A DNA stretch of 62,970 nt from Actinomycetes bacterium. Lineage in GTDB: Bacteria > Actinomycetota > Acidimicrobiia > Acidimicrobiales > RAAP-2. The stretch spans positions 1 to 62,970 of the forward strand of contig JAJYAC010000005.1 of NCBI GenBank assembly GCA_021779735.1, in the 5' to 3' direction. The notes below the pieces were generated by a model. It made no database searches, was not told the origin of the DNA, and worked only from the letters and a program-made list of their open reading frames with translations. Numbering within the stretch: the stretch's first letter is position 1; every line of letters starts with the position of its first letter. Positions 16,959 through 26,337 of the stretch are shown piece after piece. The position numbers were made by a program, and so were the translations under genes.

Positions 16959-18323
16959 ATGACGCAGATTGATGTAGAGAGAAATCGCTCGACCTCCGGG
17001 GGGCGCATCCCTCCCAGCGCGCTCGAGGCGGAAGAGTCCCTAATTGGCGCCATGCTGCTCTCGAGTGAAGCGGTGAGCGTCGCCTATGAGATGGTCACGG
17101 CCGAGGACTTCTACAGACCCCTGCACGGTCAGATCTTCGGCGCCATCATCGCACTGGCCAACGCCGGTGAGCCGGTTGACTACGTGACGGTCCAGGCGAA
17201 ACTCCAAGAGCGTGGCGCCGTCGCGGTCGAGGTGGCCCTGCTGTCCTCACTGCAGATGAACACACCCTCGCCCGGCAACGCCGCCCACTACGCCGAGCTC
17301 GTGCGTGACAAGGCCCAGCAGCGTCGCCTCATCGCCGCGGCGGGCGAGATCGTCGACGACGCGTACGTGGCGACGAACGACGTGTCGGGACTCATCGACG
17401 AGGCCGAGCGCAAGATCAACGCCATTGGCGACAACCGCAAGTTCGACTCGGTCTCGCCCCTGCAGCGTCTCCTGCTCGCCGAGGCCGACATTCTCGAAGA
17501 ACGCGGCGAGACCCGCGGGCGCTTCAACGGACTCGAGACGGGGTACCGCTCGCTCGACGCGGTGCTACAGGGTCTCCAACCGAACTCCATGACGATCATC
17601 GGCGCACGCCCGGGCACCGGAAAGACGGCGTTCGCACTCGGCGTGCTCGTGCACGTGGGCGCCGTGGTACAGCGTCCGGCGCTCTACTTCTCGCTGGAAA
17701 TGAGCCGCCAAGAACTTGCCGAGCGCATTCTCGCCTCCACAGCGCGCATCGACTCGTCCAAGTTGCGCACGGGCGACCTCTCCGAGGCCGACTGGATTCG
17801 AGCGCACGAGGCGTTCGGCTACCTCCAGTCCGCCAAGATCTTCATTGACGACAACCCCGCCCTCACCGTGATGGACGTGCGTTCGCGCGCGCGCCGCATC
17901 AAGCAGCAAAATCACGACCTTGGCGTCGTGATCGTGGACTACCTGCAGTTGATGAGTTCGCGTGGGCGCGCCGAGAACCGTCAGGTTGAAGTCTCTGAGA
18001 TGAGTCGTTCGCTCAAGATCCTCGCGCGTGAACTGGAGTGTCCGGTCATCGCGCTGTCGCAGCTCTCGCGAAAGCTCGAAGAACGCGCGGACAAGCGCCC
18101 GGTGATGTCCGACTTGCGCGAGTCGGGTTCACTCGAGCAAGACGCCGACGTCGTCCTCTTCTTGTTTCGACCCGAGCAGTACGGCGAGGTGCCTAATGAC
18201 AAGAAGGCCGACGCCGAGATCATCGTGGGCAAGAATCGAAACGGTCCGACGCGTACCGCCCACCTCACGTGGCGAGGCGAGTTCGCACGATTCGACAACG
18301 TCGCCGAGGCGCGCGACATATAG
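16959..18323 (+). CDS. dnaB: Replicative DNA helicase DnaB
   Basis: A 454-residue hexameric helicase. The N-terminal domain begins GGRIPPSALEAEESLIGAML. The RecA-like domain has Walker A ARPGTGKTA at about 215-223, YFSLEMSRQEL, Walker B VIVDYLQLM, and the arginine-finger region SDLRESGSLEQDADVVLFLFR. No intein is present. GAGG lies five bases before the ATG. In the 164-bp upstream gap, TTATCCCCA near 16902 is one mismatch from a DnaA box. Confidence 0.97.
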   Translation: MTQIDVERNRSTSGGRIPPSALEAEESLIGAMLLSSEAVSVAYEMVTAEDFYRPLHGQIFGAIIALANAGEPVDYVTVQAKLQERGAVAVEVALLSSLQMNTPSPGNAAHYAELVRDKAQQRRLIAAAGEIVDDAYVATNDVSGLIDEAERKINAIGDNRKFDSVSPLQRLLLAEADILEERGETRGRFNGLETGYRSLDAVLQGLQPNSMTIIGARPGTGKTAFALGVLVHVGAVVQRPALYFSLEMSRQELAERILASTARIDSSKLRTGDLSEADWIRAHEAFGYLQSAKIFIDDNPALTVMDVRSRARRIKQQNHDLGVVIVDYLQLMSSRGRAENRQVEVSEMSRSLKILARELECPVIALSQLSRKLEERADKRPVMSDLRESGSLEQDADVVLFLFRPEQYGEVPNDKKADAEIIVGKNRNGPTRTAHLTWRGEFARFDNVAEARDI

Positions 18324-18343
18324 TCGCGCCCACCTCGTTGGCG

Positions 18344-19852
18344 TTACGTCTCTTCGCCCTCGCGGGCCAGCAAGGTGAGCGCTGTCTTATCGACTTTGCC
18401 AATGTGAGTTCGGGGCAGTTCGTCCACGATGCGAATGGCGCTGGGGATCTTGAACGACGCGAGGTGGACACGACAGAAGCGAAACAGGTCTTCGAGATCG
18501 ACGTGTGTGTGCGCACGAGGCACGACGAAGGCAACCCCCGACTCGCCCCAGCGAGGGTGCGTCACACTGACGACCGCCGCGTCGACGACGTCTGCGTGGG
18601 AGGTGAGCACTCGTTCGACCTCGACGGGGTAGACGTTCTCGCCGCCGGAGACGAACATCTCCTTCGTGCGGCCACTGATGCGGTAGAAGCCCTCGTCATC
18701 GCGTTCGGCCACGTCTCCCGTGGCGAGCCACCCGTGGTGTACGACCGCGTCTGTTGCGGCCGGGTTCTGCCAGTATCCCGCGAAGACGTTGGGCCCACGA
18801 ACCCATAGCTCGCCGCGTCCGGCGCCCACGACGGTCTCGCCCGTGACGACGTCGTGCAGGGCGACTTCGACGTAGGCGTAAGGCTTGCCCACAGAGCCAG
18901 GACGTTGGGCAGAGTCCGCGGGTGCGAGACAGCAGACGTTGGGCGACGCTTCGGTGAGTCCATATCCCTGGGCCACTCTCACACCTCGTTCGCGCCACAG
19001 GTCAGCGAGCGATGGGGGCATGGCTGCCCCGCCGACGATGACCGTGTGCAGGCTCGAAAGGTCAGCGCTGTCGAATCCGGGCTCCTGGCTCAGTAGCAAG
19101 TAGTTCGTGGGCACTCCCATCATGGTGGTGACGCGCCGACGCGCAATGAGTTCTAGCGCGCGTCGGGCAGAAAACGACTGCTCAAGAATGACCGTCGCAC
19201 CCTTCCACCACGCTTGCAGCGGCTGAACGTTCCAACCTCCGACGTGATACTGGGGCAAAACCTGGAGCACGACGTCGTCGTGGTCGAGGGGTAGGTTGAG
19301 ATCCAGCCCGAGGTTCGTCCAAAAGCAGTTGGCGTGAGTCAGCGTCGCAGCCTTCGGTGTGCCGGTGGTGCCTGATGTCGCCATGAGCAGTACCGGGTCG
19401 TCATCTTTGATATCTGGCAGTGCGGTGGCGGGAGCGCTGAGCAGGTCGTCGTGCAACGTCTCGAGCTGATGAGTCGTGACGGGAAACGTGCCGGCGAACT
19501 TGCGTTCCTGCTCGCGCGAGAGCACGAGCAGGCCCGGCGTGAAAATGGCAAGTTGTTCGGAAAGCTCGCCCGCGGTGAGGTGCCAATTCAGCGGCGCCAT
19601 GATGAGCCCAGCCTTGGCGCAAGCGAAGAACAAGACAACGTGCTCGGGGTGATTCTCCGTGAGAGTCGCGACGCGGTCGCCGGGCGAGAGCCCGGCGCCG
19701 AGGAGTCGCCGGGCGAGATCGTTTGCCCGCGAGGCCATGTCGGCGTACGAGAGCGCCGCATCGGCAAATTCAATCGCCGTGCGCGTGGGCGACAGTCGCG
19801 CCCGCTCGTCGATCATGCGCCCGATGACGTGCAGGTCGCCGGGTACCGTCAC
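18344..19852 (-). CDS. Class I acyl-CoA ligase (AMP-forming)
   Basis: A 502-residue ANL-superfamily ligase that activates a carboxylic acid through an acyl-AMP to its CoA thioester. The P-loop is MATSGTTGTPKAATLTH, the hinge region is GYGLTEASPN, then WLATGDVAERDDEGFYRISGR, and the catalytic lysine is in RTHIGKVDKTAL. The acid specificity cannot be read from sequence. I chose GTG 19852 because homologues begin just before a VIGRMIDERARLSP-type helix; GTG 19936 is a possible longer start. It follows the tetR gene on the same strand and may belong to the 3-hydroxybutyrate-type locus. Confidence 0.87.
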   Translation of the reverse strand: MTVPGDLHVIGRMIDERARLSPTRTAIEFADAALSYADMASRANDLARRLLGAGLSPGDRVATLTENHPEHVVLFFACAKAGLIMAPLNWHLTAGELSEQLAIFTPGLLVLSREQERKFAGTFPVTTHQLETLHDDLLSAPATALPDIKDDDPVLLMATSGTTGTPKAATLTHANCFWTNLGLDLNLPLDHDDVVLQVLPQYHVGGWNVQPLQAWWKGATVILEQSFSARRALELIARRRVTTMMGVPTNYLLLSQEPGFDSADLSSLHTVIVGGAAMPPSLADLWRERGVRVAQGYGLTEASPNVCCLAPADSAQRPGSVGKPYAYVEVALHDVVTGETVVGAGRGELWVRGPNVFAGYWQNPAATDAVVHHGWLATGDVAERDDEGFYRISGRTKEMFVSGGENVYPVEVERVLTSHADVVDAAVVSVTHPRWGESGVAFVVPRAHTHVDLEDLFRFCRVHLASFKIPSAIRIVDELPRTHIGKVDKTALTLLAREGEET

Positions 19853-19940
19853 GGGTGTGGAGGGAGATCGCTCGTCGGGCGCATCGCTCCTCTTTACACC
19901 GTGGACGGCGACGGCGCTGGGCGGGTGGCGAGGCACGGGT

Positions 19941-20666
19941 CTAGGCGGTGACGTCCGGACTGGACAGGTCGGCGGGTGATGCACCGTCGTGCGCGGTGGC
20001 GACTGTCTCGCCCAGCATCCGCGCAATGATCGCCATCATCTCCTCGAAAACCGCCGGAGGTACCTCGTGGGCATCGTTCCACAAGATCCAGCGCATGCCA
20101 ATCGCCTCGCCCACGGCGATGAGCGACCACGCGAGTACCATCGGATCACCCGCGGCGACCTCGCCGGAGTCCATGGCCTCGCCGAGGTAGGGAATGTAGC
20201 TCTCGATGATGGTCTCGTAGTGATTGCGTAGGGCTTGGGGTGAGACGAATTCCGCCTGGCGGATAACTCGGTAGAGGGCGGGGTGCTCAGCGGTGAAGCG
20301 AAAGAACCCGGCGAAACCCAGCCGCTCAGCCTCGAGTCGCGAGTGCGCGCCGCGCGCGGCTTCGGACATGGCGTGTCGCACTTGCTGATTGAGATCGGCC
20401 ACGACCTCGTCAAAGATCTGCAGCTTGCTCGAGAAGTACAAGTAGAAGGTTCCCTGCGCGACTCCCGCGAGCTCGGTGATTTTCACGATCGAGGCGTCAT
20501 GGTAGCCAACCGCCCCAAAGACGTCTTCCGCGGACTTGAGCAGGGCTCGACGCGTGCGCTGGCCCTTGCCCTTGGCACGCGCGGTGGGAGCGTTCGGCGC
20601 GTTCGTCGCCAACTCGCGATGGTCTGGGGGACCGAGGGCGCCGGATGGGCTCGGCTCGGACATCAT
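19941..20666 (-). CDS. TetR family transcriptional regulator
   Basis: A 241-residue repressor-type regulator. After a low-complexity N-terminus (1-32), the TetR helix-turn-helix spans about 36-80 (RRALLKSAEDVFGAVGYHDASI, then GVAQGTFYLYFSSK). A C-terminal ligand-binding helical domain follows (FFRFTAEHPALYRVIRQAEF). It lies between the CoA-transferase genes and the acyl-CoA ligase, all leftward, so it probably controls this locus. The ligand might be an acyl-CoA; that is inference. Confidence 0.9.
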   Translation of the reverse strand: MMSEPSPSGALGPPDHRELATNAPNAPTARAKGKGQRTRRALLKSAEDVFGAVGYHDASIVKITELAGVAQGTFYLYFSSKLQIFDEVVADLNQQVRHAMSEAARGAHSRLEAERLGFAGFFRFTAEHPALYRVIRQAEFVSPQALRNHYETIIESYIPYLGEAMDSGEVAAGDPMVLAWSLIAVGEAIGMRWILWNDAHEVPPAVFEEMMAIIARMLGETVATAHDGASPADLSSPDVTA

Positions 20667-20824
20667 TGGGCCCGTGTCGGGCGCTCGCCAAGGGTGTGAC
20701 GCGAACGGGGACGTTCGGAGGGGTTCCCTGTTACGACGGTCAAGTGCGGCGACACGAATTCGACACTACTGAACGATGGACAAGTTCGTGGAACCGATCA
20801 CGTCGGGTAGTTGAGCGAATCAAC
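20667..20824. other. Intergenic region between tetR and scoB
   Basis: A 158-bp gap. No coding frame or clear terminator was seen. It should hold the tetR promoter, but no -35/-10 pair of good quality or obvious TetR palindrome was found. Confidence 0.3.
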
Positions 20825-21463
20825 TCACGACTCATCGACATTGAAGTCGGCGTCGGTGGCGAGGCGTACCTCCTCGAGTGAGACTCCAGGAGCGCGCTCG
20901 CGCAACACGAGTCCCGACGCTGTGACATCAAAGACGGCGAGGTCTGTGATGATACGCCCGACGCAGGATCGTCCGGTGAGAGGCAACGTGCACTCGCGCA
21001 CGATTTTGGGGCTGTTGTCCTTGGCGACGTGCTCCATCATGACGATCACGCGTTTCGCGCCGTGCACGAGATCCATCGCGCCACCCATGCCTTTGACCAT
21101 TTTGCCCGGAATCATCCAGTTGGCCAGATCTCCCGTCGCTGACACCTGCATAGCGCCCAGTACCGCGACGTCGACGTGGCCACCTCGAATCATCGAGAAC
21201 GAGACGGCCGAGTCGAAGAATGACGAGCCGGGCATGACCGTGACCGTCTCCTTGCCGGCGTTGATGAGATCGGGGTCCACGTCGTCGTCGTGGGGGTAGG
21301 GACCAACGCCGAGGATGCCGTTCTCCGAGTGCAGCACGACGTGCAAGCCGCGCGCAACGTAGTTGGGCACCAGTGTCGGCAGCCCGATACCCAGATTCAC
21401 ATACTCACCGTCGCGAAGTTCTTCGGCCACGCGCGCCGCCAGTTCTTCTCGGGTACGAGTCAC
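20825..21463 (-). CDS. scoB: 3-oxoacid CoA-transferase subunit B
   Basis: A 212-residue beta subunit of succinyl-CoA:3-ketoacid (acetoacetate) CoA-transferase. The catalytic glutamate is E47 in [19 protein letters not shown], the glycine-rich [14 protein letters not shown] and [16 protein letters not shown] are family blocks. The start overlaps the end of scoA by four bases. The enzyme moves CoA from succinyl-CoA to acetoacetate or a related acid, the entry step of ketone-body breakdown. Confidence 0.93.
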   Translation of the reverse strand: MTRTREELAARVAEELRDGEYVNLGIGLPTLVPNYVARGLHVVLHSENGILGVGPYPHDDDVDPDLINAGKETVTVMPGSSFFDSAVSFSMIRGGHVDVAVLGAMQVSATGDLANWMIPGKMVKGMGGAMDLVHGAKRVIVMMEHVAKDNSPKIVRECTLPLTGRSCVGRIITDLAVFDVTASGLVLRERAPGVSLEEVRLATDADFNVDES

Positions 21464-22206
21464 CGTGCCACCGTCCTCTTCTCAATGAGCTTTTCGATAC
21501 CGGGCGCGTGTACGACGCGATGAACGAAGATGCCCGGCGTGTGGACGTGCCGCGGGTCGATTTCACCGGGGGCGACGAGCTCTTCAACCTCGGCGATCGT
21601 CACTCGTCCGGCCGAGGCGCACAGTGGGTTGAAGTTCGCGGCGCTCTTGTCGTAGACCAGGTTGCCGTGGGAGTCGCCGTAGCGCGCGTGCACCAGTGCG
21701 AAGTCAGTCGTGATTCCTCGCTCGAGAACGTAGGGGCGCCCGTCAAACTCGCGAGTCTCCTTGGCCGGCGACGCCAGGGCGACGCCACCCACGCCGTCGT
21801 AGCGCCAGGGTAGGCCACCCTCGGCGACTTGGGTGCCCACACCGGCGGGAGTGTAGAAGGCCGCGATGCCGGCTCCTCCGGCGCGTAGACGTTCGGCGAG
21901 CGTGCCCTGGGGGACGAGCTCGACTTCGAGCTCGCCAGCGAGGAACTGGCGCTCGAACTCTCTGTTCTCGCCCACGTAGGAGCCGGTGGTGCGTCGGATG
22001 CGTCCGGCGCCGAGTAAGACACCCAGTCCCGCTCCGTCGACCCCGCAGTTGTTCGAGACTGTCTCGAGGTCTCGTGAGCCGAGCTCGAAAAGAGCATTGA
22101 TCAGTGAGGTCGGGATGCCGCAGAGGCCAAAGCCTCCCACGGCGAGTGAGGACCCGCTCGCGATGTCGGCGACCGCGTCAGCAGCAGACGCCACAACTTT
22201 GTTCAT
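21460..22206 (-). CDS. scoA: 3-oxoacid CoA-transferase subunit A
   Basis: A 248-residue alpha subunit. The CoA-binding-type motif [13 protein letters not shown] (about 20-32), [15 protein letters not shown], the oxyanion-side [11 protein letters not shown] and FYTPAGVGT segment are typical of SCOT-A. AAAGGAGAAG precedes ATG 22206. It directly precedes scoB in an overlapping pair and follows the beta-lactamase-fold hydrolase by 68 bases on the same strand. Confidence 0.93.
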   Translation of the reverse strand: MNKVVASAADAVADIASGSSLAVGGFGLCGIPTSLINALFELGSRDLETVSNNCGVDGAGLGVLLGAGRIRRTTGSYVGENREFERQFLAGELEVELVPQGTLAERLRAGGAGIAAFYTPAGVGTQVAEGGLPWRYDGVGGVALASPAKETREFDGRPYVLERGITTDFALVHARYGDSHGNLVYDKSAANFNPLCASAGRVTIAEVEELVAPGEIDPRHVHTPGIFVHRVVHAPGIEKLIEKRTVAR

Positions 22207-22274
22207 CTCTTCTCCTTTGAAGCGTGTGACCGCCGACTAACGGGTACGAGGTCGGGGTGCGCGGGCGTCATCAC

Positions 22275-23504
22275 TCAATCACTCAGTGACGCGTAGACGA
22301 GCTGTTGAACCTCGCGTCGAATCGGATAGATCCAACTGGGAAGTAGCTGGGTGTAGAGACCCACGCTCAGCTCTTCGACGGGGTCAACCCAGAAGTAAGT
22401 TGACGCCGCCCCTCCCCACGCGAATGAACCCTCAGAGGTGAGGCTTCGGTTGGTTGGTTGGTGGGTGACGACAGACATTCCGAGTCCAAAGCCGACGCCA
22501 GACTGACCGACCTCGCTAAAGGAGTCGCGCGCGAAGGTGCGCAGGTCGCTTTCGCCGGGAAGGTGGTTTCGCGTCATGAGAGCCACGGTGCGACTCGAGA
22601 GCAGTCGCGTTCCTTCCAATTCTCCCCGGCGCAGCATCATGGTCATGAAGCGCTGGTAATCGTGAGCAGTCGACAAGAGTCCGCCGCCTCCTGCGAGGAG
22701 CGTTGGCCAGCGTGTGGCGGCCTCGGCAAAAGCTTCGAAGCGCGTGGCCCCGCCCTCGTGGTGGGCGTAGAGCATGGCCAGTCGATCGAGCTTGTCCGGC
22801 GGGCAGTACCAGTCAGTGTCGTCCATGTGAAGTGGATCGAGGACGCGGGTGCGAATGAACTCATCCAGACGTTGCCCACTCCAAATCTCAATCAGTCGAC
22901 CGACGACGTCGGTGGCGACGGAATAGTTCCAGGCACTTCCCGGCTCGAATAGCAGTGGCGCCGAACACCAGTCGTGAACTGCGTCTGTGAGGGTCACGTG
23001 TTCCGGGTAAGCGAGGTCGTAGCCCATTGAGCGATAGAGCTCGTCGACGGGGGTCAGGTTCTGGAATCCGTAGGTGAGGCCGCTCGTGTGGGTGAGCAAG
23101 TGATGGATGCGCACCGGTTCCACGGCGGGAACGGTGATCGGCGCGCTCGCGGGTCCGCTGACGTAGACGCGCGCTTCACTGAGTTCATCGATCCAGCGTC
23201 CCGCGAGGTCGTTGAGGTCAAAGTGCCCCTCTTCGTACAACATCATGGCCGCGACCGCGGTGAGGGGCTTTGTCATCGAGTACAGGCGCCAGATCGTGTC
23301 GTCGGTAACGGGCAAGAGTCGCTCGCGATCTCGGTATCCGCCTCGACCTACCCAGCACAAGTCGCCGCCGCGAGCCACCGTGGTCAGCCAACCACTGAGA
23401 CGTCGATCGGCGACGTAACCGTTGAGGTGATCGGCCAAGTGCGCCAAGCGCGAGGAGTTGAGGCCGACCTCGGAGGGGTCACGGACAATCTCCAAGTTCT
23501 TCAT
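22275..23504 (-). CDS. Beta-lactamase-fold serine hydrolase/esterase
   Basis: A 409-residue class C beta-lactamase/EstB-type hydrolase. The nucleophile motif is S76-MT-K79, the tyrosine motif is in SAWNYSVA (Y-S-V), and HTSGLTYG is a family landmark. No signal peptide is seen, so it is probably cytoplasmic. ATG 23504 has GGGAGGG eight bases upstream; a longer start has none. It heads the leftward arm of the locus with CoA-transferase. By context it may cleave an ester of a hydroxyacid, for example a 3-hydroxybutyrate oligomer; the sequence alone does not show this. Confidence 0.85.
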   Translation of the reverse strand: MKNLEIVRDPSEVGLNSSRLAHLADHLNGYVADRRLSGWLTTVARGGDLCWVGRGGYRDRERLLPVTDDTIWRLYSMTKPLTAVAAMMLYEEGHFDLNDLAGRWIDELSEARVYVSGPASAPITVPAVEPVRIHHLLTHTSGLTYGFQNLTPVDELYRSMGYDLAYPEHVTLTDAVHDWCSAPLLFEPGSAWNYSVATDVVGRLIEIWSGQRLDEFIRTRVLDPLHMDDTDWYCPPDKLDRLAMLYAHHEGGATRFEAFAEAATRWPTLLAGGGGLLSTAHDYQRFMTMMLRRGELEGTRLLSSRTVALMTRNHLPGESDLRTFARDSFSEVGQSGVGFGLGMSVVTHQPTNRSLTSEGSFAWGGAASTYFWVDPVEELSVGLYTQLLPSWIYPIRREVQQLVYASLSD

Positions 23505-23569
23505 GTCCAGCCCTCCCGCGTGCCACGCCTCACAAATCCAACTTAGTGCAAAACTGAGACATGAATCAC

Positions 23570-23598
23570 TTGACATTTTAGTGCGACCCTGCTTAACT
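23570..23598 (+). promoter_or_regulatory. Sigma70-type promoter of the rightward transporter operon
   Basis: TTGACA (23570-23575), a 17-bp spacer, and TTAACT (23593-23598), 46 bases before the substrate-binding-protein start. The -10 falls in the spacer of a perfect inverted repeat. Confidence 0.65.
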
Positions 23599-23607
23599 CA
23601 GGGTCGC
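23583..23607. promoter_or_regulatory. Candidate operator: perfect 9-bp inverted repeat over the -10
   Basis: GCGACCCTG (23583-23591) and CAGGGTCGC (23599-23607) are perfect inverted arms around the -10 hexamer. A repressor bound here would block transcription of the transport operon, and the TetR regulator of the same locus is the obvious candidate. The same sequence could form an RNA hairpin, but part of it precedes the expected transcript start. Confidence 0.55.
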
Positions 23608-23643
23608 GCGGGTCGTGGGGTCGCGTTGTCCTGGGAGGATTCA

Positions 23644-24858
23644 ATGAGAAAGAACGTGCGAATAACGGTGGTGCCGATGGTGGCGGCAGCTTTGGCGCTG
23701 ACCGCGTCAGTGGGTACTGCCTCGTGGTCGGGAGCCGCCACCAAGTCCAAGCCTCCAGTGAAGGTGGGCATAGTCACCGAGAAGACGGGTATTTTCTCGG
23801 CCTACACGACTGAGTGGCTCCAGGGAGTCAACATCGGGCTCAAGTACGCAACGAAGGGCACTGGCAAGGTGAACGGCCAGAAGATCTCGCTCAGCGTCGT
23901 TGACGATGCCGACAATCCGACCACGGCCGCCACTGACTTCAAGAGCTTTGTGGGGGCGGGCTACAAGATCATCGGTGGAACCGTGGACTCGAGCATCGCC
24001 ACCGAGTTGGCGCCGCTGGCCCCGCAAAACAAGGTCCTCTACATCTCGGGACCGGCCGCCGCCGATGAGGTGACGGGAGCGAATCGCTACACGTTCCGCT
24101 CGGGTCGCCAGACGTACCAAGACGTCCAGACTGCGAAGTCCTACATCAAGGCGCTCGGAACAGGCAAGACAGTCCTCGTCCTAGGTCAGGACTTCGCCTT
24201 TGGCCAGTCCTACGTCACCGACGCGACGGCCGCCTTTGGCTCACTGGGCGACACGGTCAAGAGTCTCCTCGTACCACTGACGACGACGGACTTCACGCCC
24301 ACGGCCCTTCAGGTTCAGGCCATGCACCCCGACATTGTGTTCCTCGCCTGGGCCGGTGCGACGGGAGCCCCGTTGGCGCAAGCCCTCGACCAGCAGGGAA
24401 TCTTTGCCAGCTCCAAGGTCATCACCGGTCTCGCCAACGTCGCGACGTACCAGTTTTACGGCACCGCGGGCTTGAAGTTCAACTACCTATCGCTCTACAA
24501 CTGGCAGTCTCCGCACAACGCCGTCAATGACTATCTCATCAAGAACATGCGTTCGACGTATCACCAGTATCCGGACTTGTTTACGGCGGACGGTTTCGTC
24601 TGGGCCCAAATGGTCGTGCGCGCGATACAAACTGGTCAGGGTACGAACGTGCTGAAGATGATCAAGGGGCTCGAGGGATGGACGTTCCAGGCACCAAAGG
24701 GTATGCAGACGGTGCGTGCGTCGGATCACGCGATGCTTCAGCCCATGTTTCAGGTGCAGCTCGTATCGAGCGTGACCGGCGTGTACCAGCCGGTGACCCT
24801 GGCGACCCTTACGAGCGTGCAGACGGCCCCGCCCGTCGCCGCGCACTTTGGCGGCTAG
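23644..24858 (+). CDS. ABC transporter substrate-binding protein (HAAT/LivK-like)
   Basis: A 404-residue type I periplasmic-binding-fold protein (Peripla_BP_6) with an N-terminal export signal (about 1-33, basic start, hydrophobic core, AXA-like end SWSGAATK). VKVGIVTEKTGIFSAYTTEWLQGVNIGLKY opens lobe 1, and VLVLGQDFAFGQSY is the lobe 2 entry. No lipobox cysteine is present, unusual for a monoderm binding protein. GGGAGGA precedes ATG 23644; upstream in-frame codons overlap the promoter. It is first in a six-gene operon with ATPases, permeases and a dehydrogenase. Confidence 0.9.
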   Translation: MRKNVRITVVPMVAAALALTASVGTASWSGAATKSKPPVKVGIVTEKTGIFSAYTTEWLQGVNIGLKYATKGTGKVNGQKISLSVVDDADNPTTAATDFKSFVGAGYKIIGGTVDSSIATELAPLAPQNKVLYISGPAAADEVTGANRYTFRSGRQTYQDVQTAKSYIKALGTGKTVLVLGQDFAFGQSYVTDATAAFGSLGDTVKSLLVPLTTTDFTPTALQVQAMHPDIVFLAWAGATGAPLAQALDQQGIFASSKVITGLANVATYQFYGTAGLKFNYLSLYNWQSPHNAVNDYLIKNMRSTYHQYPDLFTADGFVWAQMVVRAIQTGQGTNVLKMIKGLEGWTFQAPKGMQTVRASDHAMLQPMFQVQLVSSVTGVYQPVTLATLTSVQTAPPVAAHFGG

Positions 24859-24871
24859 GGCACCGGTCGCT

Positions 24872-25642
24872 GTGAGTACTGACGTGACGCCCCAGCCCCT
24901 CGCGCTTTGTGCGAAGGGGCTGGGGTTTCACGTAGGTGGCGTGCGCATCCTTGACAACGTCGAGCTCGCCGTGGCCACGGGAAGCTTTCTCGGTGTCATT
25001 GGTCCCAACGGGGCGGGCAAGACGACCCTCTTGAATCTCTTGAGCGGCGTCGTGCGCGCTAGCGAGGGATCGGTTGAGATAGAGGGGCGAGACGTGACCC
25101 GCGAGGGACCGGCTCGACGAGCTCGCCGGGGCGTGGGGCGGACGTTTCAGACCTCGAGCCTTTTTAACTCCCTCTCGGTCTTTGAGAACGCGCGGCTGTC
25201 GGCGCAGGCGCGCTTTGGCGGCAGTGCGAAGTTTTGGCGACTACCAAGAGCGAGTGACGATGCCAGCGCCGCGGCACACGGAGCCCTCGAACGTGTGGGA
25301 CTCACCAGCCAGGCGGCGCGGATTGCCGGTGGGCTGTCGCACGGTGACAAGCGCAAGTTGGAATTAGCTATCCTGCTGGCCGGCGAGGCTCGTGTGCTCT
25401 TGCTCGATGAGCCGATGGCGGGCGTCAATTCTGAAGACGTGCCCGCACTGACCGCGCTGATCGACCAATTGCACGGCGAAGGCCGCACCGTCATCATGGT
25501 TGAGCACCACATGAGTGTCGTCGTTGGTCTGGCCGACACGATCGCGGTGCTTGACTCCGGACGGATCCTCGCGGTCGGCGATCCCGAGACGGTGATCGCC
25601 AACGATGACGTCCAGAGTGCGTACCTAGGGCAGCCGCTGTGA
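24872..25642 (+). CDS. HAAT-type ABC transporter ATPase (LivG-like)
   Basis: A 256-residue ATPase. Walker A is GPNGAGKTT, the signature region is GGLSHGDKRKLELA (LSHGD replacing LSGGQ, as is common in LivG), and Walker B is VLLLDEPMAGV, then MVEHHM as the H-loop. GTG 24872 follows the binding-protein stop by 13 bases; an earlier frame opening would overlap that gene. It overlaps the next ATPase by four bases. Confidence 0.93.
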   Translation: MSTDVTPQPLALCAKGLGFHVGGVRILDNVELAVATGSFLGVIGPNGAGKTTLLNLLSGVVRASEGSVEIEGRDVTREGPARRARRGVGRTFQTSSLFNSLSVFENARLSAQARFGGSAKFWRLPRASDDASAAAHGALERVGLTSQAARIAGGLSHGDKRKLELAILLAGEARVLLLDEPMAGVNSEDVPALTALIDQLHGEGRTVIMVEHHMSVVVGLADTIAVLDSGRILAVGDPETVIANDDVQSAYLGQPL

Positions 25643-26337
25643 CCAACGCCGTACATGTGGAAGACCTGCACGTGAGCATCGCCGGCTCTCACGTACTCCA
25701 GGGCGTGTCGTTCGAGGTGCCCAGCAGTGGCGTGACCTCTTTGCTCGGCAGAAATGGTGTCGGCAAGACCACGACGCTAAGGGCCCTCTTGGGTCTCGTC
25801 GCAGGCACAGGGAGTGTGCACATCATGGGCACCGAGGTTCTGGGGTGGCCCACCCATCGCATCGTGCGCCTGGGGGTTGGTTACGTACCCGAGGATCGCG
25901 ACGTCTTCAGCGCCCTTACGGTAGAGGAGAACCTTCGACTCGCCGAGCAGACTTCCGAACCACGCTACGACGAGGTGTACACGCTCTTTCCCGAACTGCG
26001 TGAGCGCCGACGCCAGCGGGCCGGCACACTCTCTGGCGGCCAACAGCAGATGGTGTCGATCGCCCGAGCACTGCTCAACGGTTGGCCGCTGCTCCTGGTA
26101 GATGAGCCCTCCAAGGGTCTCGCGCCGCGGCTCGTGAGCGAACTCGCCGAGGTTCTCGAGCGAGCGGCCACCCTGGCGACCATCCTGCTCGTCGAGCAGA
26201 ATCTCGCTCTCGTGAAGCGGTTGGCTCAGCGCATCATCGTTCTCGACCACGGCGAAGTCGTACACGTTGGGGTTGCGGGCGAGTTGGACGACCCGCTGAT
26301 GGCTCGTCGATTCTTGGGTGTGGCGGGAGCGTTGTGA
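25639..26337 (+). CDS. HAAT-type ABC transporter ATPase (LivF-like)
   Basis: A 232-residue ATPase. Walker A is GRNGVGKTTT, the signature is LSGGQQQM, Walker B is LLLVDEPSKGL (the LivF-typical SKGLAP), and the H-loop is in VEQN with Gln/Asn instead of His, as is usual for LivF. The GTG start overlaps livG, and the stop overlaps livH, each by four bases, so the subunits are tightly coupled. Confidence 0.94.
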   Translation: MTNAVHVEDLHVSIAGSHVLQGVSFEVPSSGVTSLLGRNGVGKTTTLRALLGLVAGTGSVHIMGTEVLGWPTHRIVRLGVGYVPEDRDVFSALTVEENLRLAEQTSEPRYDEVYTLFPELRERRRQRAGTLSGGQQQMVSIARALLNGWPLLLVDEPSKGLAPRLVSELAEVLERAATLATILLVEQNLALVKRLAQRIIVLDHGEVVHVGVAGELDDPLMARRFLGVAGAL

